The position numbers and the translations under genes are program-made. From positions 3,100,001-3,164,000 of the forward strand of contig CAVVGO010000005.1 in assembly GCA_963747835.1 (NCBI GenBank): DNA of 64,000 nucleotides. Reading direction: 5' to 3'. This document shows, one piece after another, positions 48,514-56,642 of the stretch; position 1 is the first letter of the stretch, and every line of letters begins with the position of its first letter. This stretch comes from JAJPKK01 sp963747835. GTDB lineage: Bacteria > Pseudomonadota > Alphaproteobacteria > Rhizobiales > Xanthobacteraceae. Under the pieces are notes generated by a model. The model ran no database searches and was not told the origin of the DNA. It was given only the letters and a program-made list of their open reading frames with translations.

Positions 48514-49497
48514 TCATCGCAGCGATATGCCGTTCAATCCGCATTGCTCGGTGATCCGGTGCGCCTGCTCCAGCAGATCCTCCATGATCTTCGAGGGCCG
48601 GCGGCGGTGCTGGCGGACCGCCACCAGGTTCGACGGCCGCACATGTCCCTCGAGCGGGCGGTAGACGATGCCCTTGCGGTCCGGCAGGCAGAAGTTCAGC
48701 AGAGAGTAGCCGAAGCCATTCGCCACCATGCTGCGAACCATCTCGGCCGAGGAGGCCCGGTGGGCGACGTTCGGCTGCAAGCCCAACTCGCCGAACACCG
48801 ACAGGAAATAGTCGCGCGTGCGCGCGATATCCAACATGATGAAGGGCTCGCGCGCGAGCTTTTGCAACAGCACGGTCTTGTTGGCGAGAGGGTGGCCCGA
48901 CGGTAGAACGCAGTACACCGGGCTCTGCTGCAGCACCGTGGAATGCAGCGTCGGTGTCAGATCGAAATCGAGCACGATGATGACGTCGAGATTGCCGTCC
49001 TCCAGCCGCTGCATGAGGGTCGCATGTTCGCCGGTGTGCCAGCGGATCTCGACTTTCGGGTAGCGCTTGTTGAACGTCCGCACCAATGGCGGCAGGAGGC
49101 AGGGCGCGATGTCGCCGAGGCACCCCAACGCGATCCGTGTTTGCAGCTTGTAGGACCGGCCGAGGCGCACGGACTCGATTTCACGGACGCGGCCGACGAT
49201 GTCGCGGGCTTCCATCAGAAGATGATGCCCGGCCTCGGTCAGCAGCAGCCCGCGGGCATGACGCCGCACGAACAACTGCTCACCCAGGATGGCCTCGAGG
49301 CAGGAAATCGCGCCGGAGATCGCCGGCGGCGACACATTGAGCTCCTCCGCGGCGCGCAACGCGCTCTGGTTCTCCGCAGCTGCCGCGAAATAGACGAGTT
49401 GCCTCAGCGTTATGCGCGGAATGCTGCTTGCAGAATCGCCGGCGCCTTGCGCGCTATCCGAGAACGCTTCCGCAAACGAAAGCACCATGTTGCCCAT
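48514..49497 (-). CDS. LysR-type transcriptional regulator
   Basis: 327 residues from ATG 49497 (GGAG upstream). The N-terminal winged helix-turn-helix is clear: ITLRQLVYFAAAAENQSALR, AAEELNVSPPAISGAIS and LEAILGEQLFVRRHARGLLL. The effector-binding domain follows (RIALGCLGDIAPCLLPPLV, VYCVLPSGHPLANKTVL). It diverges from the Rieske gene at 49732, the usual arrangement for a LysR activator and its target; it ends against the 3' end of the permease gene. The inducer is probably the substrate or an intermediate of this island. Confidence 0.92.
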   Translation of the reverse strand: MGNMVLSFAEAFSDSAQGAGDSASSIPRITLRQLVYFAAAAENQSALRAAEELNVSPPAISGAISCLEAILGEQLFVRRHARGLLLTEAGHHLLMEARDIVGRVREIESVRLGRSYKLQTRIALGCLGDIAPCLLPPLVRTFNKRYPKVEIRWHTGEHATLMQRLEDGNLDVIIVLDFDLTPTLHSTVLQQSPVYCVLPSGHPLANKTVLLQKLAREPFIMLDIARTRDYFLSVFGELGLQPNVAHRASSAEMVRSMVANGFGYSLLNFCLPDRKGIVYRPLEGHVRPSNLVAVRQHRRRPSKIMEDLLEQAHRITEQCGLNGISLR

Positions 49498-49526
49498 TTT
49501 GCTCTCCACGTCGGAGCACGCTCTCC

Positions 49527-49555
49527 GTTCCGCCGCTCGCCGGACGAGGCGGAAC
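49527..49555. promoter_or_regulatory. dyad GTTCCGCC-N13-GGCGGAAC, candidate LysR operator
   Basis: Perfect 8-bp arms (49527-49534 and 49548-49555) separated by 13 bases, 30 bases upstream of the LysR start and inside the 234-bp divergent region facing the Rieske gene. LysR proteins bind such dyads; a leader-RNA hairpin is the alternative. Confidence 0.45.
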
Positions 49556-49731
49556 CTGTTTGACCCGGATGCGTGTATCCCTGGAGCAAAAATCGTGCCG
49601 TGAAATTAGGCGCTCGGCGCGACCCGGTCGCACGGAACAGAAAAACTGAATCAGGCACAGCCTTTCCCGATTTGGCGTCGGCCGATTGCGGCCCTAGATT
49701 TGACTGGACTGAAAGCCCGATCGAACACCGC

Positions 49732-50610
49732 ATGACCGGTTCCACTCCAAGCCTGAAGATCCGCAATCCATGGTCGTGGTATGCGATCACGTCGAGCGAC
49801 GACCTGCCGGCCGGCAAGATCATGCAAGCCATTCTCAACGGGGAGAACCTCGTCGTGTGGCGCTCACAGGACCTAATGCCAAGCGCGTGGAGCGATCGCT
49901 GCCCGCACCGCGGCATGCGCCTGTCACTCGGCGCGACCCGGGGCGCCTCGCTCGTTTGCCCGTATCACGGGTGGAGCTTTGGGGCGGACGGTCACTGCCA
50001 TCATATTCCGGCGCATCCGAAGCTCGCGCCGTCGCGCGCCGCGCGCGCTCGAATTTATCCGGTCGTGGAGGAATATGGCTACGTCTGGGTCTGCCTCGGC
50101 GAGCCGTCGTCTTCCCGACCGCAACCGATTGCCGCCATGCGCCCGCTGCGTACCCTCCATCTTCCGGTCGATGCCGATATTGCCGTCGCGGCGCTGCTGG
50201 TCTGCCCGCTGGCGGCTTGTACGCCGAATCGCGGCCTTTGCGATCCCGTCACTGTCGACGAGGCACAATGGAAAAGCATCGACGGGGCGCTGCTCTTGAC
50301 GGCGGTCACCCGCGGCGAGCCCGAGCAGCGATTCATCGCGCGGGTGGAATTGCCCGGTCAGGTGTCATGTGAACATCGTGACGGCAGCGGCGACACCATT
50401 CGCTACCACGCCCTGATCCAACCGACCGAGACCGGCGCCTGCACGGTTCATGTGGCAACGGACATGGCAGCGGCCGCCGAGACCAGATTGGCGCTGAACG
50501 GATCGCTGGTCACGTTGCGACGCCGCATCGGGCGGATCGCCGGTGAACCCGCCGTCGCCAAGGCGCTCGAAGCGTTTGGGCAGATGGCGCAGGAAACGGC
50601 GCTGGCGTAA
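49732..50610 (+). CDS. Rieske [2Fe-2S] protein with degenerate oxygenase C-terminal half
   Basis: 292 residues from ATG 49732 (the frame is open from 49573). The Rieske ligands are Cys57 and His59 in CPHRG and Cys76 and His79 in CPYHGW, correctly spaced. YPVVEEYGYVWVCLGEP is the next conserved strand of Rieske oxygenase alpha subunits. The remaining 150 residues keep the length of a catalytic domain, but I find no N-x-x-D-x-x-H-x4-H mononuclear-iron motif where expected. So it may carry electrons but probably cannot activate oxygen alone. Next gene: a partner with the opposite defect. Confidence 0.82.
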   Translation: MTGSTPSLKIRNPWSWYAITSSDDLPAGKIMQAILNGENLVVWRSQDLMPSAWSDRCPHRGMRLSLGATRGASLVCPYHGWSFGADGHCHHIPAHPKLAPSRAARARIYPVVEEYGYVWVCLGEPSSSRPQPIAAMRPLRTLHLPVDADIAVAALLVCPLAACTPNRGLCDPVTVDEAQWKSIDGALLLTAVTRGEPEQRFIARVELPGQVSCEHRDGSGDTIRYHALIQPTETGACTVHVATDMAAAAETRLALNGSLVTLRRRIGRIAGEPAVAKALEAFGQMAQETALA

Positions 50611-50637
50611 AGCAAAATCCAATCGGAGATGGATACT

Positions 50638-51507
50638 ATGCCGAGAACCAATGATGTTGTAGCGCTCGACGACTGGTACGTGATCGCCCACGCTAGCGAA
50701 ATCAAATCGGGCGCATCGGAGCGGACGGTGCTGCTCGGCGAAGACCTCACGGTGTCCCGCGACCGCGCGGGCGTGGTGCGTTGCGTCGCCCACAGCGCCG
50801 AAGATCTTGGGATCGCGGTGCCCGTGGTCGAGCGCTACAGCTTCCTGTGGGTCACCCTCGGCAATCCGACGCGCGACATCGTGGCAGTGCCGGAATTCGA
50901 CGACGCCGAGCGGCGCTTCATCTACCGGGGCCGGATCGGCATTCCGACGTCTGGCCAGCGCGTCATCGAAAACTTCTTCGACCTGTCGCACTTCTCGTTC
51001 GTGCACACCGGGACGCTGGGCGGGCTCGAGTCGGCCGAGGTGCCGCAATATGCCGTGGAGTTTCGCGAAGACCACGCCGAGCTTTGGGCGACCGGGTGCA
51101 GCTTTCTTCAACCCAAGGCTTCCGTCGCGGCCGGACTCGGCGCGAACGTCCATTACGATTACCGGATTCCCTCACCCTTCGTCTCGATCATCTACAAGGA
51201 CAATCTGCAGCGGCCGGGCAGCAAGGACCTTATTGGGCTGTTCGTGCAGCCGCATGAGGAAGAGCGATGCACGGTGCATTCCTTTGCGCTGTTGTACGAC
51301 GACCGGAACAGCAGCACGCATATCCTGCATTTCTACCATGAGATATTCGCGCAGGACCGTTCGATCCTGATTCACCAGCGCCCGAAGAGGTTGCCAATCC
51401 ACCCGCGACGGGAAATACCGACCCTGTCGGACGCAAGCTCGATCGCCTACCGGCGATGGCTCGACAAATCGGGACTTCAATTCGGCCTGGAGCGAACGCC
51501 GGCATAG
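50638..51507 (+). CDS. Rieske-oxygenase-like catalytic subunit lacking the Rieske cluster
   Basis: 289 residues from ATG 50638 (GGAG nine bases upstream; the ATG at 50629 abuts that site). The N-terminus LDDWYVIAHASEIKSG and RTVLLGEDLTVSRDRAGVV match Rieske oxygenase alpha subunits. The sequence then passes from RCVAHSAEDLG straight to VPVVERYSFLWVTLG, skipping the cluster-binding segment, so all four ligands are absent. The catalytic motif is intact: NFFDLSHFSFVHTGTLG, with bridging Asp115 and iron ligands His118 and His123. It is 27 bases downstream of the Rieske-bearing gene and probably works with it. Confidence 0.82.
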   Translation: MPRTNDVVALDDWYVIAHASEIKSGASERTVLLGEDLTVSRDRAGVVRCVAHSAEDLGIAVPVVERYSFLWVTLGNPTRDIVAVPEFDDAERRFIYRGRIGIPTSGQRVIENFFDLSHFSFVHTGTLGGLESAEVPQYAVEFREDHAELWATGCSFLQPKASVAAGLGANVHYDYRIPSPFVSIIYKDNLQRPGSKDLIGLFVQPHEEERCTVHSFALLYDDRNSSTHILHFYHEIFAQDRSILIHQRPKRLPIHPRREIPTLSDASSIAYRRWLDKSGLQFGLERTPA

Positions 51508-51570
51508 CGAGGCAAGGGACCATTGGGCCGCCCGTATCGGACGGCGAGGAGCGGAAGTGACGAATTGAGG

Positions 51571-52208
51571 ATGATGACGCTCTACGACTACATTCTCTGC
51601 GACAATTGCTACAAGGTGCGCCTGCTGCTGGCGATGCTTCACCTTGAGTACGCGCCAAACAAGGTCAACGTCCATCCCGGGCGCGAGGGCGACACCGCCG
51701 CGTTCCGGTCGATCAATCCGCTCGGACGCATTCCGGTGCTCCAGGACGACGACCTGCTGCTGCGCGATCCGCAGGCGATCCTGACGTATCTTGCCTTGCG
51801 TCATGATGGAGCAAGACGCTGGCTGCCCGCCGACCCTGCGGGCGCCGGGCAGGTGGCGATGTGGCTCGCATTTGCCGCGACTGAGCTTGCCGGCCTGTCG
51901 GAGCTGAGAATGTCTCGGATCACCAGCGCAGGCGCTGACGGGAACGATCTCGCCCTGCGTGCCCATGAAACGCTGACCGTTCTGGAAGATCATTTGGCCG
52001 AACGCGAAATTCTAGGCCGCCAATGGATCGTGGGCGATGCCGCGACCATCGCGGATATCGCGATCTTTCCCCCGTCGCACTTTCCGCCGATGCCGGCATA
52101 ACCCTTGAGCGTTACCCGGCTATCTGGCGCTGGATTGATCGCGTCAAACATCTCGACGGTTTCATCGTTATGCCGGGCATCGCGCCGAAACTGTCGGCCA
52201 CTGCATGA
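51571..52208 (+). pseudogene. glutathione S-transferase, one-base frameshift near 52075
   Basis: The first frame gives LYDYILCDNCYKVRLLLAML (thioredoxin-fold start), INPLGRIPVLQDDDLLLRD (the cis-Pro GSH-site segment) and QWIVGDAATIADIAIFPP, then fails. The next frame continues VALSADAGITLERYPAIWRW and IDRVKHLDGF, the normal C-terminal helices. One C is missing from the C5 run at about 52070-52075. The joined protein is about 212 residues, full length. GSTs in catabolic loci conjugate or isomerise ring-cleavage or halogenated intermediates. Confidence 0.8.
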
Positions 52209-52263
52209 CCGATCCCGGCGACGGTCCGGCTACATCCGGGGTCCGATTGCGGTCCCGGCGACC

Positions 52264-52695
52264 TCACGCTGCTGGCGGAAACCGAACCGGATTTTTGGCG
52301 TAGCCGACCTTGAGTTCGATGTCGTAGCCGTCGGGGTCCTTGATGTAGACCGAGGTGCCAAAGCCCCTGGCACCGTAAACCTCCATTGGCCCCAAGCTGA
52401 TCGGAACGCCGAGCGCGCGAAGGCCGCTTTGCAGTTCATCGAGATCGGCTTCGATGCTCAGGCAAAGATGCTCGATGCCGCGGTGCGCTGGCTCGGCAAG
52501 CGTTTCGCCCGGCTTGAGCGGCATGATGTCTATGAGATTGGCGCCGCACCGTACCTGGAACAGGCCGATCTGGTCGAAAATGCGCTCCACCGTCAGTCCG
52601 AGGACGGATTTGTAGAAGTCGAGGGTTCGCTCAAGATTGGTGACGCGCAGCACGACGTGATCGATGCCGTTAAAGCGCGCTGGAATCGGGGCCAT
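52264..52695 (-). CDS. VOC-family protein (glyoxalase/bleomycin-resistance/dioxygenase fold)
   Basis: 143 residues. FNGIDHVVLRVTNLERTLDF begins the first beta-alpha-beta-beta-beta module, with metal ligand His13. GIEHLCLSIEADLDELQSGL starts the second module, and VYIKDPDGYDIELKVG carries the final Glu ligand. The residues fit a functional metal site. The reaction cannot be assigned. It is transcribed opposite to its neighbours. Confidence 0.88.
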   Translation of the reverse strand: MAPIPARFNGIDHVVLRVTNLERTLDFYKSVLGLTVERIFDQIGLFQVRCGANLIDIMPLKPGETLAEPAHRGIEHLCLSIEADLDELQSGLRALGVPISLGPMEVYGARGFGTSVYIKDPDGYDIELKVGYAKNPVRFPPAA

Positions 52696-52976
52696 GGGCG
52701 AGTCACTTCAGTCTCAGGTTTCGCTCGGCAAGCATTTCCGGCCAGTGGATGAAGGGCGGTCACAAGAGGCAGCCACTTGGCCGCACTATAGGCTGGCAGG
52801 CATGATCTTCAACACGGTTAGCCGGCGCGATCGGTTCAGGTTTTCTGATCCAACGATGGCCGCAGCGCGCGCTGCATCAGGAAAGCTGAACCCGGGCGCT
52901 ATCGATCCTAATTGCCGCCCGACGGCGGTCCATCTTAATCGTCCTCATGCAGTTCTCTCGCGTTTCGGGGCAAGTG

Positions 52977-54419
52977 ATGGCGATGTCCGCGGCGCATGGC
53001 GAAAGCCGAACCACCGCGATGCTGTCGCGGTTCTCGGCTGCCACGCGCTATGACGATTTGCCGGACGAGGTAGTGCAGCAGGCTAGGAAATCGATCCTCG
53101 ATACGCTCGGCGCGGCACTCGCCGGTTCGGGCCTCGGCGAAGGCTGCGACGAGATCGTCGCGTTCGCGTCCGCGCAGTCGGAGGGCGGACGCGCCACGCT
53201 GTGGGCATCCGGCGCGCGGCTTGGCGCCGCGCAGGCGGCGCTCGCGAACGCGGTGCATGCGCGCGCACTCGACTACGATGACATCATCGAGTTTCCCCAG
53301 GTCCATGTGGCGGCCTGCGTCGTGCCGGCAGTCTTCGCCGTCAGCCAGATTATCGAGGCGCCGGTGACCGGCAAGGCGTTTCTTGCCGCGATCGCGGTCG
53401 GTTGCGAGATCCAGTCCCGGCTTGCGTCCGCGATCGCGTCCGCGTGCGGCGACGGCGGCATGCCGCGAATGTTGTCGACCCAGCTGTTCGGCTATTTCAG
53501 CGCTGGCGCCGCATGCGGGAACCTTCTCCGCCTCAGTTCCGACGCAATGGCGAGCGCGTTCGGGCTTGCGCTCATGCAGGCCGCCGGGACCGAGGAAATG
53601 GTCGTGCATGCAGCGGCCAGCGTCGGGAAATCTCTCTATGCCGGCTTATGCAATCAGGGCGGGGTGCACAGCGCGCTGATGGCGCGCCACGGCGTCCTCG
53701 CGAGAGGCGAGCCGTTTGACGGCAGGGCGGGCCTGTTCGCCGCCTATTACGACGGTCGTTACGACAGCACGAAACTCACCGCCGGGCTCGGTCGCAGCTT
53801 TGCGTCGCTGGCGCGGTGCTTCAAGGCGATGCCGGGTACGCTGGTGAGCCACGCCTTCGCGGAGGCCGCGTTGCGCGTTCTCGGCGAGCAGGGCATGACA
53901 TCTGCGCAAGTCGATCGGGTGCGCCTTCGTGTCGGTCCGTGGGGTAGCGTGATGTGCGAGCCGGCCGAGATGCGCCGGCGCCCGCCAAGCGCCTCGGCGG
54001 CCATGAACAGCATTCCGTTCATTGTCGCCAAGGCGATCGCTAATGGAAAGATTGCACTCTGCGACTTCGGCCAGGACGGCCGGTCGCAGCCGGGTGCGCT
54101 CGAAATGGCGGCAAGGATCGACCATGTCCTTGATCCGCGGCTTGCCAATCCGGGCGCGCTCGAGCCGGGCGTCGTCGAGATAACATCAAAATCCGGGGCG
54201 AGCTACCAGATGCGGGTCGACCGGCCGCGCGGGCATCCCTCGCGACCGCTGTGCTTCGATGACGTCGCCGACAAGTTCCGCGACAATGCGAACTACGCTG
54301 CGCGCCCGTTGGAGCCCTGGCGCGTCGAACGCATCATCACGCACGTTCGCCAGCTGGAGGATGTCGACGACATGCAGTCGCTGGCGCAGATGATCACCGA
54401 GCGCGACAGGCCCAGTTGA
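52977..54419 (+). CDS. MmgE/PrpD family protein
   Basis: 480 residues from ATG 52977 (GGGG upstream; the frame opens at 52947). DEVVQQARKSILDTLGAALAG, NAVHARALDYDDII, MPRMLSTQLFGYFSAGAACG and AAMNSIPFIVAKAIANG are family hallmarks (2-methylcitrate dehydratase and cis-aconitate decarboxylase fold). Members dehydrate or decarboxylate di- and tricarboxylic acids. In this island it may process a ring-fission or side-chain acid (inference). Confidence 0.88.
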   Translation: MAMSAAHGESRTTAMLSRFSAATRYDDLPDEVVQQARKSILDTLGAALAGSGLGEGCDEIVAFASAQSEGGRATLWASGARLGAAQAALANAVHARALDYDDIIEFPQVHVAACVVPAVFAVSQIIEAPVTGKAFLAAIAVGCEIQSRLASAIASACGDGGMPRMLSTQLFGYFSAGAACGNLLRLSSDAMASAFGLALMQAAGTEEMVVHAAASVGKSLYAGLCNQGGVHSALMARHGVLARGEPFDGRAGLFAAYYDGRYDSTKLTAGLGRSFASLARCFKAMPGTLVSHAFAEAALRVLGEQGMTSAQVDRVRLRVGPWGSVMCEPAEMRRRPPSASAAMNSIPFIVAKAIANGKIALCDFGQDGRSQPGALEMAARIDHVLDPRLANPGALEPGVVEITSKSGASYQMRVDRPRGHPSRPLCFDDVADKFRDNANYAARPLEPWRVERIITHVRQLEDVDDMQSLAQMITERDRPS

Positions 54420-54508
54420 GATGCCGGGTGAAACGCATGAGTGAGCCGCATGAGTGAGCCGCTTTGGTGCAAACCGCCGGATGGCGCGCAGATTGAGGGA
54501 GACGGTTG

Positions 54509-55678
54509 GTGCTAGCTGATATCCAAAGTCTGATTCGGCGAGATTCGGTTCACCGCGCGGTCTATACCGACCCGAACATCTTCGCATTGGAGATGGAACG
54601 GATATTCGACAAGACTTGGGTCTTCGTCGGGCATGAAGCAGAAATTCCTGAGGAGGGTGACTACAAGACCACCTATATCGGGAAGCATCCGATCATCGTG
54701 GCGCGGCTCGCCGGCGGCAAGGTGACCGCCCTCATCAATCGCTGCCGCCACCGTGGTCCGGTCATCTGCCAGCATGAGACCGGCAACAGCCGGCATTTCC
54801 GCTGCCCGTATCACGCGTGGACCTACGATAATTCGGGCCGCCTGATCGGCGTACCGATGCCGCAAGGCTACGGCAAGAGCTTCGATCGCGAGAAGCTCGG
54901 GCTCATTAAGGTGCCGCGCATCGGGGTGCATCAGGGCTTCATATTCGGTTGCCTGAGCGAGGATGGGCCGAGCCTCGATCAGCATCTCGGCGGGGTCGCC
55001 AAGTTCCTGGACGCCTATGCGGCAGTTTCCCCGAGCGGGAAAATCGCGCTCTTCCAGGGCATGCAAAAATGCTCTTACAGGGGGAACTGGAAATACCAGA
55101 TCGAAAACGGCGTCGATCCCTACCACGTCGGCGCCCTGCATCAGAGCGCTGTGACGCCGGAAGCGATGAAAATCTATCAACAAGGCCGCGGCTCGGTGAT
55201 CGCCATGGACGGTCACGGCGTTACCGACCATACCGACTGGGGGCCGATGCCAACGGACGCGAGCCTCTCCGGTGGATTCAATCTCGTGATCTTCCCGAAC
55301 CTCGTGGTGCTGCGCAGCCAGATCCGAACCATTCGGCCGATTGCTGTCGACCGGACCGAAATCTACACCAACGTGGTTCGCCTCGACGGCGCGACGGACG
55401 AGGTAAACATCCAGCGCATGCGGGACCAGGAATTCGAGTTCGGTGCCGCCGGCACCTTCTTCACCGACGACATGGAAATTTTCGAGCGGACCCAGGAAGG
55501 CCTGCAGAGCGGCGCGGTGGAATGGCTGATGTTCTCGCGCGGGCTTGACCGCGAGGAGATGCGCAACGGCTACATGACCGGCACCATGTCGGACGAGACC
55601 CAGCATCGCGGGCTTTACCAGAACTGGAAGCGACTGATGACGGCGGCGCCTTCGCTCGTCCCAGTCGCCGCGGAGTGA
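54509..55678 (+). CDS. aromatic-ring-hydroxylating oxygenase, alpha subunit
   Basis: 389 residues from GTG 54509, with GAGGGA eight bases upstream (TTG 54506 is possible). Rieske ligands Cys79 and His81 (CRHRG), Cys99 and His102 (CPYHAWTYD). Catalytic motif ENGVDPYHVGALH with bridging Asp203 and iron ligands His206 and His211. IFDKTWVFVGHEAEIPEEGD is the usual N-terminus. It is complete, unlike the pair at 49732-51507. The beta-subunit gene starts 4 bases after its stop. Reductase and ferredoxin genes are not in the window. Confidence 0.93.
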   Translation: MLADIQSLIRRDSVHRAVYTDPNIFALEMERIFDKTWVFVGHEAEIPEEGDYKTTYIGKHPIIVARLAGGKVTALINRCRHRGPVICQHETGNSRHFRCPYHAWTYDNSGRLIGVPMPQGYGKSFDREKLGLIKVPRIGVHQGFIFGCLSEDGPSLDQHLGGVAKFLDAYAAVSPSGKIALFQGMQKCSYRGNWKYQIENGVDPYHVGALHQSAVTPEAMKIYQQGRGSVIAMDGHGVTDHTDWGPMPTDASLSGGFNLVIFPNLVVLRSQIRTIRPIAVDRTEIYTNVVRLDGATDEVNIQRMRDQEFEFGAAGTFFTDDMEIFERTQEGLQSGAVEWLMFSRGLDREEMRNGYMTGTMSDETQHRGLYQNWKRLMTAAPSLVPVAAE

Positions 55679-55681
55679 GCC

Positions 55682-56161
55682 ATGGCAGCGGATCGCGCCG
55701 AGATCGAGCAGTTCCTCTACAGGGAGGCAAGGCTTCTCGATACCCAGCAATTCGAAGCATGGCTCGACCTGTTCACCGAGGATGCCTGTTACTGGGTGCC
55801 GGCGGGCCGCGACGACATCGACCCGACCGCGCACGTCTCGATCATCCATGACGACAAGACCGCGATGGCGCGGCGCGTCAAGCGGCTGCGATCAGGCCAC
55901 GCCTATGCGCAGGACCCCGCTTCGCGCGTCCACCGCATCATCTCCAACGTCGAGGTCGGGGAGCCCGATCCGGTCAATCACTCGCTGGAGGTGAACGCCA
56001 TGATGCTGCTGGTCGAGCTTGCCCGTCATCGTCAAACCATCCATTCGGCGCGCTGCGAGTTCTCACTTGAGTTGAAGCCGCAAGGGTGGCGGATCAAGCG
56101 TAAAAAGGTCAACCTGCTCAAGAACAATGAGCCTCTCGAAAGCACGCCTTTCCTGATTTAG
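55682..56161 (+). CDS. aromatic-ring-hydroxylating oxygenase, beta subunit
   Basis: 159 residues, full length for the small NTF2-like beta subunit. EIEQFLYREARLLDTQQFEA, WLDLFTEDACYWVPAGRDD and HDDKTAMARRVKRLRSGHAYA are typical; SRVHRIISNVEV follows. It forms the alpha3beta3 assembly with the preceding product and is structural. Confidence 0.93.
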   Translation: MAADRAEIEQFLYREARLLDTQQFEAWLDLFTEDACYWVPAGRDDIDPTAHVSIIHDDKTAMARRVKRLRSGHAYAQDPASRVHRIISNVEVGEPDPVNHSLEVNAMMLLVELARHRQTIHSARCEFSLELKPQGWRIKRKKVNLLKNNEPLESTPFLI

Positions 56162-56169
56162 AGGACGTC

Positions 56170-56403
56170 ATGTCGACGACGCGGGACTTCGGCAACTGCG
56201 CGGAATGGATCATTTCGAATGAATTCGCGCAGGTTCGCCTCACCATAGATCGGCGCGGCAATGACCTGCGGCTGCGCATCGAAGACATGACCAATGACGT
56301 GTCGGTCGCCTTCGACGCCTTCATGCTGGCGGGCCTCACCACCGCTTGCGCGGAGGACCTCGCGCGGCACATGGATCCCGATCCGAAAATCAACCGAACT
56401 TAG
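56170..56403 (+). CDS. small hypothetical protein of the oxygenase operon
   Basis: 77 residues from an ATG preceded by AGAGGA, 8 bases after the beta-subunit stop. No cysteines are arranged for a cluster, so it is not a ferredoxin. The sequence is mixed alpha/beta (FAQVRLTIDRRGNDLRLRIE, FDAFMLAGLTTACAEDLARH). I do not recognise it. Position and spacing imply co-expression with the oxygenase. Confidence 0.65.
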   Translation: MSTTRDFGNCAEWIISNEFAQVRLTIDRRGNDLRLRIEDMTNDVSVAFDAFMLAGLTTACAEDLARHMDPDPKINRT

Positions 56404-56499
56404 CGTTCGCCTGATTGTTTCGATGATTGTTCCGGTCATGGCACATGATTTTCCGTTTCGGTTGGAGTGCGTTGACCGCTCACCAAGGAAGGGGCCTCA

Positions 56500-56565
56500 T
56501 GCCGAAGCGATTTCACTTCGGTTGGCTCGCCGATTGCATCGCCGATAAATGGAACAGGCCGTTGC
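56500..56565 (+). pseudogene. 5' scrap of a flavin-dependent (LLM) monooxygenase gene
   Basis: After an AAGGAAGGGG ribosome site, ATG 56500 begins MPKRFHFGWLADCIADKWNR, closely like the N-termini of the two full monooxygenases here (MTKKFHLGWFTNFTVDEWND and MARKKFHLSWFTNFAMDEWL). Similarity stops after about 22 codons; the frame ends at 56618. It is a remnant of duplication or recombination 143 bases before the next full copy. Confidence 0.7.
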
Positions 56566-56642
56566 GGTGGCGGTCGGCGCCGCGTTCAACGGCACGTTCC
56601 GGTTACGCGATGGTTTGAAAGCGTTGTGAAGGGAACACGCGG

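Noticed and set aside
54512..55849. 445-codon frame on the minus strand
   Set aside because: It is antisense to the complete oxygenase alpha and beta genes, whose motifs are unmistakable; long antisense frames are common in GC-rich coding DNA.
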